Assembly (NCBI GenBank): GCA_900316615.1
Contig: ONDU01000022.1
Span: 1 to 42,288 of the forward strand
Source of the DNA: an uncultured Eubacteriales bacterium
Lineage (GTDB): Bacteria; Bacillota; Clostridia; Oscillospirales; Acutalibacteraceae
DNA: 42,288 bases
Direction of reading: 5' to 3'
In this document: positions 33,597-42,070 of the stretch, piece after piece
Numbering within the stretch: the first letter of the stretch is position 1
Layout: each line of letters begins with the position of its first letter
Notes under the pieces: model-generated
What the model was told of the DNA's origin: nothing
What the model saw: the letters and a program-made list of their open reading frames with translations, nothing else
Databases searched by the model: none
Position numbers and translations under genes: made by a program

Positions 33597-34274
33597 ATGG
33601 ATTATAATATCGAAGGCGGCGTTCTGCCTATACTCGAGGTTAATTTGTCAAGCGGTGAGTCTATCATAACTCAGAACGGCGGTATGGTATGGATGTCACC
33701 CAACCTTAAAATGGAAACTAAAGCAGGCGGTATCGGAAAAGCTTTTACCAAGATGTTCAGCGGTGAGAATATATTCCAGAATATTTACACGGCACAGGGC
33801 GGTCCGGGCTTTATCACAATAGCTTCAAGCTTTATGGGTTCAATTCTGGCATTTGATATAAACCCCAAAATGCCTATGATTGTTCAGAAAACAGGCTTTC
33901 TTGCAAGCTCATCAGGTATAGAGCTTTCTATTTTCTTTAACAAGAAGCTTGGTGCAGGCGTTTTCGGCGGCGAAGGCTTCATTATGCAGAAGCTCTCAGG
34001 AAACGGCGTTGCATTTGTTGAAATAGACGGATACTGCAAGCAGTATAATCTTGCACCCGGTCAGCAGATTATCGTTGATACAGGAAACCTGGCTGCTATG
34101 GACGCAACCTGTACTATGGATATACAGAGAGTACAGGGAGTTAAGAATATATTCCTCGGCGGCGAAGGTCTTTTTAATACGGTTGTTACAGGCCCCGGAA
34201 GAGTTTTCCTCCAGTCACACCCCGTATCTACTCTTGCAGGCAGTCTGCGTCCTTATATAGCTACCGGAAACTGA
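33597..34274 (+). CDS. AIM24 / TIGR00266 family protein
   Basis: 225 aa. Typical of the family: beta-rich, Gly-rich sequence with ENIFQNIYTAQGGPGFITIA near residue 58, KLGAGVFGGEGFIMQKLSG near 122 and FNTVVTGPGRVFLQS near 197. The molecular function of bacterial members is unknown. Perfect ribosome site AGGAGGT. Single-gene unit between a promoter with an inverted repeat and a strong terminator. Confidence 0.9.
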   Translation: MDYNIEGGVLPILEVNLSSGESIITQNGGMVWMSPNLKMETKAGGIGKAFTKMFSGENIFQNIYTAQGGPGFITIASSFMGSILAFDINPKMPMIVQKTGFLASSSGIELSIFFNKKLGAGVFGGEGFIMQKLSGNGVAFVEIDGYCKQYNLAPGQQIIVDTGNLAAMDATCTMDIQRVQGVKNIFLGGEGLFNTVVTGPGRVFLQSHPVSTLAGSLRPYIATGN

Positions 34275-34301
34275 AAATATTAAACTAACCACAAAATCCT
34301 A

Positions 34302-34348
34302 AAAACCTCCGATACGGTGCGGAATGTAAGCACCGTATCGGAGGTTTT
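34302..34348. terminator. Bidirectional terminator between the AIM24 gene and glyS
   Basis: 19-bp perfect stem (34302-34320 with 34330-34348), nine-base loop, with A and T flanks on either side. Confidence 0.93.
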
Positions 34349-34403
34349 GAAAATGTCAGAAAAGCTTATCCTTCTTTTATAAAAAATCAGAAGCTAATGT
34401 AAA

Positions 34404-35780
34404 TCAGAAAGCAAGCTTTTTGTTTATATAGTCAGTCAGTTCATCTATCTTAACTCTTTCCTGCTCCATAGTGTCTCTGTCACGAACAGTTACACAGCCG
34501 TCCTCCTTTGACTGGAAGTCGTATGTTATACAGAAAGGTGTTCCTATTTCGTCCTGTCTGCGGTATCTCTTTCCTATAGAACCCGATTCGTCATAATCGG
34601 TCATAAAGCTCTTTGAAAGCATTGTGTAAACCTCGTCAGCCTCGGCACCGAGCTTCTTTGACAGAGGAAGAACAGCAGCCTTGAACGGTGCAAGGAACGG
34701 GTGAAGTCTTAAAACAACTCTTGTATCCTTTTCGGAAACTTTTTCCTCGTCATAGGCTTCCGTAATTATTGCAAGGAAAAGTCTTTCAACACCGAGCGAC
34801 GGTTCAATTACATACGGAATATATTTTTCGTTTGTTTCCTGGTCAAAGTATTCCAGACTTTTGCCGCTTGTATTGATATGCTGTGTAAGGTCGTAGTCTG
34901 TCCTGTCGGCAACGCCCCAAAGCTCTCCCCAGCCGAACGGGAAAAGATACTCGAAATCGGTGGTAGCCTTTGAGTAGAAGCACAGCTCTTCCTTGTCATG
35001 GTCACGCAGGCGGAGATTTTCCTCCTTTATATTGAGTGCATACAGCCAGTCACGGCAGAAGCCTCTCCAGTATGAAAACCATTCAAGGTCTGTACCGGGC
35101 TTGCAGAAGAACTCAAGCTCCATCTGCTCAAACTCCCTTACTCTGAAAATAAAGTTGCCCGGGGTAATTTCATTCCTGAAGGATTTTCCTATCTGAGCTA
35201 CGCCGAAAGGAACTTTTTTACGGCTTGTTCTCTGAATATTTGCAAAGTTTACGAATATTCCCTGAGCAGTTTCGGGACGGAGATAAATTTCGTTTTTGCT
35301 GTCCTCGGTTACGCCCTGAAACGTCTTGAACATAAGGTTGAACTGCCTTATATCAGTAAAGTTGTGATTGCCGCAGTTAGGACAGGGAATGTTGTGCTCC
35401 TTTATATATTCGGTCATCTGTTCGTTAGACCAGCCTGCAACGTTTGTGCCGTCAAAGTCCTCAATGAGATTGTCGGCTCTGTGACGGGTTTTGCAGTCAC
35501 GGCAATCCATAAGAGGATCGGAAAATCCGCCGAGGTGTCCCGATGCTACCCATGTCTGAGGGTTCATAAGAATTGCAGAATCCAAGCCGACATTATATTT
35601 GTTTTCCTGAACAAATTTCTTGAGCCATGCCTGCTTTATGTTGTTTTTAAGCTGCATACCTAAAGGGCCGTAATCCCATGTGTTGGCAAGTCCGCCGTAA
35701 ATTTCCGAACCGGGATATACAAATCCTCTGTTTTTACACAAGGCAACAATCTTTTCCATTGTCTTTTCAGTGTTTTTCAT
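34404..35780 (-). CDS. glyS: Glycyl-tRNA synthetase (dimeric GlyQS type)
   Basis: 458 aa, normal for the alpha2 form. N-terminal [27 protein letters not shown] is the class II motif region of GlyRS; zinc-type cysteines occur in [12 protein letters not shown] and CPNCGNHNF; motif 3 is in [12 protein letters not shown]; the anticodon-binding domain follows (about 355-458). Ribosome site AAGGAGTT and its own promoter. The alpha2 enzyme, rather than the alpha2-beta2 form, is common in this part of the Firmicutes. Confidence 0.96.
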   Translation of the reverse strand: MKNTEKTMEKIVALCKNRGFVYPGSEIYGGLANTWDYGPLGMQLKNNIKQAWLKKFVQENKYNVGLDSAILMNPQTWVASGHLGGFSDPLMDCRDCKTRHRADNLIEDFDGTNVAGWSNEQMTEYIKEHNIPCPNCGNHNFTDIRQFNLMFKTFQGVTEDSKNEIYLRPETAQGIFVNFANIQRTSRKKVPFGVAQIGKSFRNEITPGNFIFRVREFEQMELEFFCKPGTDLEWFSYWRGFCRDWLYALNIKEENLRLRDHDKEELCFYSKATTDFEYLFPFGWGELWGVADRTDYDLTQHINTSGKSLEYFDQETNEKYIPYVIEPSLGVERLFLAIITEAYDEEKVSEKDTRVVLRLHPFLAPFKAAVLPLSKKLGAEADEVYTMLSKSFMTDYDESGSIGKRYRRQDEIGTPFCITYDFQSKEDGCVTVRDRDTMEQERVKIDELTDYINKKLAF

Positions 35781-35820
35781 TTTTGATAACTCCTTTTATA
35801 TATGTAAAATACTACCGTAT

Positions 35821-35849
35821 ATTTTAATATTTATATAAACCTGTGTCAA
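35821..35849 (-). promoter_or_regulatory. Promoter of glyS
   Basis: On the minus strand: TTGACA (35844-35849), a 17-bp spacer and TAAAAT (35821-35826). The leader is about 35 nt, so there is no T-box. Confidence 0.85.
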
Positions 35850-35930
35850 GTTTTTAATTGAGAGTTATATCGCCTTTTTGAAAAGCCTTGCTTTAAAGTG
35901 ATATGTGTATTAAACTGTTTAGGAGGGGAG

Positions 35931-36350
35931 TTGATTGCGTTGTCAAAACAAATAAAAACAAATGTTATGAGAATACTGGATAAAGCAAATATTGTATATA
36001 ATCATTATGAATATAATCAGAAGCCTCAGATGACAGGAAGCGAAATAGCGGATATGCTCGGTCAAAATCCTGACAGGGTTTTTAAAACGCTTGTAACCTC
36101 GGGAGCAAAAACAAAGGATTATTATGTTTTTATGATTCCCGTCAATAAGGAGCTTAATCTTAAAAAGGCGGCACAGGCAGTAGGGGAGAAATCGGTACAG
36201 ATGATACCGCAAAAGGACTTGCTCAGGGTGTCGGGATATATTCACGGAGGGTGTTCGCCTGTAGGTATGAAAAAGCAGTATACCACAACCCTGCATATTA
36301 CGGCAAAGGATTTTGAAACAATAATATTCAGTGCGGGTACGGCAAAATAA
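35931..36350 (+). CDS. YbaK/EbsC-type aminoacyl-tRNA deacylase, short C-terminus
   Basis: 139 aa from a TTG at 35931, placed after AGGAGGGGAG; a second in-frame TTG at 35940 is possible. The family core is present: PQMTGSEIADMLG, the catalytic-region lysine in RVFKTLVT, FMIPVNKELNLKKAA and GYIHGGCSPVGMKK. YbaK hydrolyses Cys-tRNA(Pro). The protein stops at FSAGTAK, whereas relatives usually continue about 15-25 residues (SAGK.G.Q.EL...). It may be a natural short form or a damaged end. Confidence 0.8.
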   Translation: MIALSKQIKTNVMRILDKANIVYNHYEYNQKPQMTGSEIADMLGQNPDRVFKTLVTSGAKTKDYYVFMIPVNKELNLKKAAQAVGEKSVQMIPQKDLLRVSGYIHGGCSPVGMKKQYTTTLHITAKDFETIIFSAGTAK

Positions 36351-36421
36351 ACATAAATTGTATGACAAACTATTTTTGTTAATACAGTTTACAAAAGTTT
36401 TGCACAGAAGTGTTTAACGGT

Positions 36422-36450
36422 TTGATAAAACAATTTTTATATGCTATAAT
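36422..36450 (+). promoter_or_regulatory. Promoter of typA
   Basis: TTGATA (36422-36427), a 17-bp spacer and TATAAT (36445-36450). Confidence 0.82.
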
Positions 36451-36489
36451 GTTCATACATTTAAATTAAAGAAATTGAGGGAAGTTTTT

Positions 36490-38246
36490 ATGGGTCAGAG
36501 AGATAATTTAAGAAACATAGCTATTATAGCACACGTTGACCACGGAAAAACAACTTTGGTAGACCAGCTTTTGCGTCAGAGCGGAATATTTAGAGCGAAT
36601 GAGGCAGTTGCTGAAAGGGTAATGGATTCAAACGACCTTGAAAGAGAGCGTGGAATTACAATACTTTCAAAAAATACGGCAGTAATGTATAATGATATTA
36701 AGATAAATATAGTAGATACGCCCGGACACGCTGACTTCGGCGGTGAGGTAGAGCGTCCACAGACGAGATTTGTTCTTAAAAAGGCTTTGGGGCTGGGCAA
36801 AAAGCCTGTTGTTGTCGTAAACAAGGTAGACCGTCCCGGAGCAAGACCGCAGGAGGTTGTGGACGAGGTACTGGATTTGTTCATAGACCTCGGTGCAGAC
36901 GAGGAGCAGCTTGAATTTCCTGTTGTATATGCGTCGGCAAGAGAGGGATATTCTTCACTCGACCCTGACAATATGGGAAAAGATATGAAGCCTCTTTTTG
37001 AAACTATAATAAAAGAGGTTGAACCGCCCAAGGGCGATATTGACGCACCTATGCAGATTTTATTCTCAAATATAGACTATGATGACTATATAGGAAGAAT
37101 TGGTATAGGCAGGGTAGAAAGAGGAACAGTAAAGAGCGGTCAGTCGGCAGTGCTTTGCACGAGGGACGGCTCACAGAAAAATATAAAGATAGCAAAGCTT
37201 TATCAGTTTGAGGGACTTAGAAGAGTAGAAACCGAAACGGCTGCTTTGGGTGATATAGTATGCGTATCGGGTATTTCCGACTTGAACATAGGCGAAACCG
37301 CTTGTGCGGTTGAATGTGTAGAGCCGCTTCCGTTTGTACAGATAGATGAGCCTACTGTTTCAATGCTTTTCATGGTAAACAACTCTCCGTTTGCAGGCAA
37401 GGAGGGCAAATATGTAACCTCAAGGAATCTCAGGGACAGGCTTTTCAAAGAGATTGAAACAAATGTAGCTATGCGTGTTGAAGAAACGGATTCCGCTGAT
37501 ACGTTCAAGGTATCGGGCAGGGGAGAGCTTCATCTTTCCGTACTTATAGAAACTATGAGAAGGCAGAATTATGAATTTCAGGTTTCAAGACCCACGGTAA
37601 TTATGAAAGAGATTGACGGCAAAAAGTGCGAGCCTATCGAAATGCTTATCATAGAAGTTCCCGATACGTATGTGGGAGCTGTTATGGAAAAGCTGGGTAC
37701 ACGCAAGGCGGAGCTTGTCAATATGGGTACGAGAGATACGGGAATAACGCATATTGAATTCAGGATTCCCGCAAGAGGTCTTATGGGCTACCGCAGCGAG
37801 TTTATGACTGATACAAACGGAAACGGAATAATGAACCACGTATTTGACGGTTATGAGCCTTATAAGGGAGAAATAATAAGCAGACATCAGGGTTCGCTTG
37901 TTGCACACGAAACAGGCGATACTACAAACTACGGACTTTTTGCCGCACAGGAAAGAGGCAGACTGTTTCTTGGTGCAGGAGTTCCGATATATGAGGGTAT
38001 GATAGTAGGAGCAAGCCCTAAAAACGAGCAGTAAACGTATGCAAAAAGAAGCATATAACCAATACGCGTGCAGCAGGCTCGGACGAAGCTTTGAAGCTTA
38101 CGCCCTGTTCACCGCTCAGTCTGGAGCAGTCGCTTGAATTTATAGCTGATGATGAGCTTGTGGAGGTTACTCCCAAAAGCATACGCCTTAGAAAGAAAAT
38201 ATTAAGCAAGGAACAAAGAATGAAGCAGGCAAGTAAGAAGAAATAA
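36490..38246 (+). pseudogene. typA: Ribosome-associated GTPase TypA/BipA, damaged by a deletion and a frameshift
   Basis: Start ATG at 36490 after GAGGGAAG. The G domain has AHVDHGKTT, DTPGHADFGGEVER and NKVDRP. Between GEVER and PQTRF about 19 residues (usually VLKMVDGVLLLVDAFEGPM) are missing, an in-frame loss of about 57 nt at about 36755. The first frame ends at a TAA (38032-38034) after GASPKNEQ. The usual continuation is in the -1 frame: [17 protein letters not shown] onward to 38246, ending KQASKKK. A loss of one base, or of four or seven, near 38026-38030 explains this. Restored length is about 605 aa, the family norm. As read, GTPase function and the C-terminal ribosome-binding tail are both affected. 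Confidence 0.88.
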
Positions 38247-38287
38247 TTTTGCATAAAACATATAATTTGAGGGTTTGGTATTTTTAA

Positions 38288-39169
38288 GTGGATTTTGTTA
38301 TTTTAGACTTAGAGTGGAACGGTTCTTACAGCAAAAAAATGAAGAAATATATAAATGAAATATTTGAGTTCGGTGCTGTGAGAGTGAACGACAAAATGGA
38401 AATAGTTGATACTTTTTCGATGCTGATAAAGCCACAGATAGGCAAAAAAATCTGCGACAGGGTAAAGCGGCTTACCCATATCAACACCGACGAGCTTTCC
38501 GAGTCCCGAAATACCTACAATCACGTTGTAAAATTGTTTACTGCGTTTTCGAGGAATGCAGTAATTATAACGTGGGGAGTAACGGATATTCAGACTTTGA
38601 TTGCAAATAATGAGTATTACAATAAAAATAAAACGCTCAGCTTCCTTAATGAATACATAAATCTGCAAAGCTACTGCGAAATGTGCCTGAAGCGTGAAGA
38701 TGCGTCAAAGCAGATGGGGCTGGCAACTGCCGCAGAGCTTTTAAATGTCGAATTTGACGGAAACAGTCTGCATAATGCACTTGATGACAGTCTGCTTGCA
38801 TACAAATGTCTTAAAGAGCTTTATGACGAAAAAAAAATAAAACGCTTCATTCAAAAGGCTGACGGAGATTTTTACAACAGAATTTGCTTTAAAAATATAT
38901 TTGTCTGCGACTTTGACAATCCGCTTATAGACAAGAAGCAGCTTTATGCACTTTGTCCGATATGCGGCAGAAAGGGAAGAAGATTAAACCGCTGGCAGAT
39001 GAAAAACAAAAGCTTTCGGGCAGCTTTTTGCTGTGATGCCTGCAAAATAAAGTTTGACGGCAGAGTGCAGTTCAAGCTTAAATATGAGGGAATGCAGGTG
39101 AAGCATACCTCTCATAAGCGTGACAATGCCGAAAATCAGAATGACAATAAAAATTGCAGCAATCAATAG
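38288..39169 (+). CDS. DEDDh-type 3'-5' exonuclease with C-terminal zinc ribbon
   Basis: 293 aa from a GTG at 38288, directly after an in-frame stop; a GAGGG site lies 14 nt upstream, so initiation may be weak or translationally coupled to typA. DEDDh residues: VILDLEWN (first Asp/Glu), the central Asp in TWGVTDIQT, and HNALDDSLLAYKCL (His/Asp). This fits the RNase T / DnaQ-like fold. The C-terminus has CPICG...CCDAC and a basic end, suggesting nucleic-acid binding. The substrate, RNA or DNA, is not determined. Confidence 0.85.
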   Translation: MDFVILDLEWNGSYSKKMKKYINEIFEFGAVRVNDKMEIVDTFSMLIKPQIGKKICDRVKRLTHINTDELSESRNTYNHVVKLFTAFSRNAVIITWGVTDIQTLIANNEYYNKNKTLSFLNEYINLQSYCEMCLKREDASKQMGLATAAELLNVEFDGNSLHNALDDSLLAYKCLKELYDEKKIKRFIQKADGDFYNRICFKNIFVCDFDNPLIDKKQLYALCPICGRKGRRLNRWQMKNKSFRAAFCCDACKIKFDGRVQFKLKYEGMQVKHTSHKRDNAENQNDNKNCSNQ

Positions 39170-39214
39170 ATATGATTTTGAGAGAAAAAATATGAAAGGT
39201 CAGGGTGGCTTAGT

Positions 39215-39424
39215 ATGGATTGGGAGTTTTTAGGAAATATTGCCTTAGGGGTTGCTTTTATTTTTCTGATTATTGTTTTTGTTGTGATTGCAAGAAGAAA
39301 TATGAACCATAATTATACTATCGGAAGCGGTATGTTCAAGATGAGCGATGACAACCTGCAAAAAGATGAACATTTGGATTCCGCAGATTACAATTATTAT
39401 GATAATAAAGGAATTTTCAAGTAA
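39215..39424 (+). CDS. Small single-pass membrane protein
   Basis: 69 aa: a short N-terminus, one transmembrane helix (about residues 7-28, LGNIALGVAFIFLIIVFVVIA), then a polar, acidic, Tyr-rich tail ending DNKGIFK. AGGGTGG upstream serves as ribosome site. No family recognised. It follows the exonuclease by 45 nt and ends at a strong terminator, so it is the last gene of that unit. Confidence 0.6.
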   Translation: MDWEFLGNIALGVAFIFLIIVFVVIARRNMNHNYTIGSGMFKMSDDNLQKDEHLDSADYNYYDNKGIFK

Positions 39425-39465
39425 GAAAATAATATAGGACAAAAGCTTACGCAATATACGACTTA

Positions 39466-39506
39466 TTTTTAATCGTATCTGTCCGAAATACAGATACGAT
39501 TAAAAA
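39466..39506 (+). terminator. Terminator of the typA-exonuclease unit
   Basis: 16-bp perfect stem (39466-39481 with 39491-39506), nine-base loop. A and T flanks allow action in both directions. Confidence 0.9.
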
Positions 39507-39522
39507 TATTTTAAAAAAAGTA

Positions 39523-39551
39523 TTGACATTCATAATATATAGGAGTATAAT
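39523..39551 (+). promoter_or_regulatory. Consensus promoter of tRNA-fMet
   Basis: TTGACA (39523-39528), a 17-bp spacer and TATAAT (39546-39551): a perfect match, as expected for a stable RNA gene. Confidence 0.93.
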
Positions 39552-39591
39552 AATGTAGCTGTCAAGACAGCAGATAATATTTTTAATATTT

Positions 39592-39667
<76 letters not shown>

Positions 39668-39680
39668 TTTAAATTATAGC

Positions 39681-39711
39681 TTAGGCGAGAAATACAAAAT
39701 TTCTTGCCTAA
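39681..39711 (+). terminator. Hairpin after tRNA-fMet
   Basis: 13-bp stem with one G-T pair (39681-39693 with 39699-39711), five-base loop. The T run after it is weak, so read-through into the following structured region is possible. Confidence 0.6.
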
Positions 39712-39735
39712 TTGCTGTAATTTAGTTTAAATTAT

Positions 39736-40382
39736 TCAGTAACATAATAAGTTTAACCTGCTCAAAGGTTCGTGCTAAGGTCAGCTCGCACAATACAGCG
39801 ACTTATGAGTTTTGCACAAAAGCATATTAAACAATATCTTTCGTTTAACCGTACCACTACTTTGATGAGCGTATTATTCAGAGAGTTTTTATTTCCCTTG
39901 CCCAGTTATTAAGACGGTAGCAACTTTAACATTTGTAGGGGTGAGATACAGATGTGTAAAAGGTTGGTACGCTATTCGTTCCCCGTGTCTTACCGACAGA
40001 GGTTAGGAAGTTCTTGGCAGAGCGGTCTGACTACAATACAATGTGTCAGAGGTCGTGGCGGTACTGTTGCTTATAACCTTTGTAATAATTATTATGTTCT
40101 GAGGATTTGATTGTAAGAATAAAAACAAAAGCAAAGTCCGTATAAACCCAAACGCTAAAAGAGTAAATACGAACTTCGCTCGTCTATATAAGACCCTGCA
40201 GAATGTAGATACATCAGTACAGAGTATACATAGCGTTCACAAGTTATTCGAGTTTGTGTGTAACTCTAATAGCGTATGCCTGTTGATTGTTTGCCGACAT
40301 TCAGCAGGCTGTGGATGCTTTGTTTTCCATTCACTGAATAGTATACACCCTTACTTGCTGAATGTCAATCGTTTTTTCTTTT
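39736..40382 (+). ncRNA. Candidate large structured non-coding RNA
   Basis: About 650 nt without a credible gene. Long-range pairings: 39736-39750 with 40089-40102 (14 bp, one bulge); nested 39763-39770 with 40075-40082 (8 bp) and 39919-39924 with 40066-40071. Local: 39929-39937/39947-39955, whose loop GGTGAGA (39940-39946) can pair with TCTTACC (39988-39994) as a pseudoknot. Second domain: 40134-40143/40167-40176 (9 of 10) and 40296-40306/40356-40366 (11 bp), then TTTTTTCTTTT as an end. Size and place after a tRNA recall ROOL or GOLLD RNAs, but I cannot assign a class. Confidence 0.5.
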
Positions 40383-40451
40383 GAATCGCAAGGTTTTTAA
40401 TTGAATAGTATCATTTTAAATAGTATTATATTTGATTTTTGAACAAAAAGA

Positions 40452-41007
40452 GGCTCTGTGTCAATAGTTGGGGTAAACCCGAGTAAAACAGAATGAGATT
40501 ATATTAACAAGCGATGGCTACTAAGAAGCTGTCGCTTGTTTTAGGTTAACAAGCGACTGATTGGAAAATATATGAAGGATACGATTTCTGAATCTATTGA
40601 AATTTTGGTAGCCAAAGGCAATTCTTTTGAGGACTTTGATCTTTTTGTTACAACACTCGGTAAAGCCGTTGGTAACAGGAGTAGAGAAAGATTTAAGAGT
40701 ACTGGTCACCCGGTTAATCATAGTTTGAGCACACTTACGGAATCATTCAATGCCACAATCATAAGCATAATTAATCCAATCAGAGAGAGCAGCCTTTGCA
40801 GAAGCTCTGTCTTTGCAATCAAGGATTTTCAAGAACTCCTCTTTGTAGAAATGAGCGGTAGACAGTGAGGAAGAAGCATAGAGCAAAATATTGACCTGCA
40901 GCTTTTGCTCATCGGTAAGCTCGCTAAATCGTTTAAACAGAAGTTTTCGTGAGTGTTTGAAGTAAATACGGTATTGTTTTCCAAGATTTTTCTGAACCTT
41001 TTTTCTA
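40452..41007 (-). mobile_element. ISL3-type insertion sequence remnant
   Basis: Contains the C-terminal third of an ISL3-family transposase (below). GGCTCTGTGTCAA at 40452 may be its outer end. A hairpin (40506-40519/40527-40540) lies at the 3' end of the gene. Its 5' side is cut by the IS5-type element at 41008. Confidence 0.6.
40521..41007 (-). pseudogene. ISL3-family transposase, C-terminal fragment
   Basis: On the minus strand, one frame reads from VQKNLGKQYRIYFKHSRKLL (about 40990) through FYKEEFLKILDCKDRA to the family-typical NGFTECCNKKIKVLKR, then GYQNFNRFRNRILH and a stop at 40521. A single in-frame TGA interrupts it at about 40743, after DCGIE, where CGA (Arg) is likely ancestral. 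The N-terminal two thirds, including the zinc finger and the first catalytic Asp residues, are absent. Inactive. Confidence 0.8.
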
Positions 41008-41854
41008 GGCTTTGTTTGAAAAATAAATCTTGCACAAAAATCAAATATAAGATAATATAGAAGAATGGATAATTATAAAAACTATGAATTGACAGATGAA
41101 CAGTGGAAACGAATTAAGCCATTGCTGCCACCGGAATATACAGGGAAGAAAGGACGCCCGAGAAAAGATAACCGGCTGATGTTAAACGGTATGCTTTGGA
41201 TAAATCATACAGGTGCACAATGGAGACAGCTTCCGGAGTGCTATGATCCGTGGCAAAGTGTGTATGCTCGTTTTGCCAAATGGAGGGATGAAGGAATATG
41301 GGAAGAAATTTTCTTAGAACTGAATAAGGATGCCGATACTGAAAATTTTAGTATTGATGCCACATGCGTTAAAGTTCATCAAAGCTCTAACGGTGGGGAA
41401 AAAATAAGGCGGTAGGACACACAAGAGGTGGAATTAACACAAAAATTCATGCCATTGTAGACGGATTAGGTAATCCGATTGCCTTTATTCTCTCTGCGAG
41501 AAGCGAAAATGATTCCATGTATGCCATTGACCTTATGAGTAAAGTAAATATAAACGGAAGCAATTTGCTTGGTGACAAAGCCTACGGAACAAAAGAAATC
41601 CTTTCTTATATCAAAAAGCAGGGAGCAACTGTTGTTATTCCTCCAAAAAGCAATACAAAAGAACCCTGGGAAGTGGATTACCATTTGTATAAGGAACGGC
41701 ATCTTGTTGAATGTTTCTTTCAGAAAATCAAATGGTTTCGTCACGTTGCAACAAGATAAGATAAACTTGATAAGTCATTCTTAGCTTTTGTCTATATGGC
41801 TGCTATCATGATTTGGTTACTTTGAACAACTCTATATATTTTTCAAACAAGACC
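41008..41854 (+). mobile_element. IS5-family (IS427-like) insertion sequence, decayed
   Basis: 847 bp bounded by terminal inverted repeats: GGCTTTGTTTGAAAAATA at 41008-41025 and, on the other strand, GGTCTTGTTTGAAAAATA at 41837-41854. The flanks TA (41006-41007) and TA (41855-41856) fit a 2-bp TA target duplication. It interrupts the ISL3-type remnant on its left. Confidence 0.85.
41065..41825 (+). pseudogene. IS5-family transposase in two frames, with a premature stop
   Basis: First frame 41065-41415: LTDEQWKRIKPLLPPEYTGK, the MLWINHTGAQWRQLPECY segment and the first catalytic Asp in SIDATCVKVHQ. The second frame is -1 and continues GKNKAVGHTRGGINTKIHA with LLGDKAYGTKE (second Asp) and ERHLVECFFQKIK (Glu). 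The shift occurs at GGGGAAAAAAT (41395-41405), a plausible slippery run; related elements make their transposase by such frameshifting. A TAA at 41757-41759 replaces the usual Tyr in ATRYDKLDK, so the last 22 codons are lost. Probably inactive. Confidence 0.85.
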
Positions 41855-41856
41855 TA

Positions 41857-41995
41857 ATGAAAGCTATATAAACCAAACATATAAGTCATATAGGAATCAA
41901 AGAAAAGCAAAAATAACCTTACCTAAATCAAAAATTTTGATAGATTATTTGTGTGTTTACGAAGATTTAAAAATCTGCTCATTTATAGATCTGAA
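41857..41995. other. AT-rich stretch without a recognised gene
   Basis: Right of the IS5-type element. The minus strand reads weakly like degenerate transposase sequence (DSY...), which is not enough to call the other half of the ISL3-type element. Confidence 0.3.
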
Positions 41996-41996
41996 A

Positions 41997-42033
41997 AAAA
42001 GCAAGTGACAGGTCAAAATTGTCACTTGCTTTT
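41997..42033. terminator. Intrinsic terminator of the edge gene
   Basis: 14-bp perfect stem (41997-42010 with 42020-42033, AAAAGCAAGTGACA and its complement), nine-base loop, with A and T runs on both sides. It lies 37 nt after the stop of the minus-strand gene at the window edge. Confidence 0.88.
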
Positions 42034-42070
42034 TATTAACACACCAACAATTCAAATAATCTATCAGAGA

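Noticed and set aside
39736..40382. RNase P RNA or tmRNA
   Set aside because: The conserved RNase P core segments and the tRNA-like ends of tmRNA are not visible.
40572..40868. 98-aa plus-strand frame near the IS region
   Set aside because: It is the reverse-strand shadow of the ISL3-type transposase fragment, whose minus-strand reading has recognisable family sequence.
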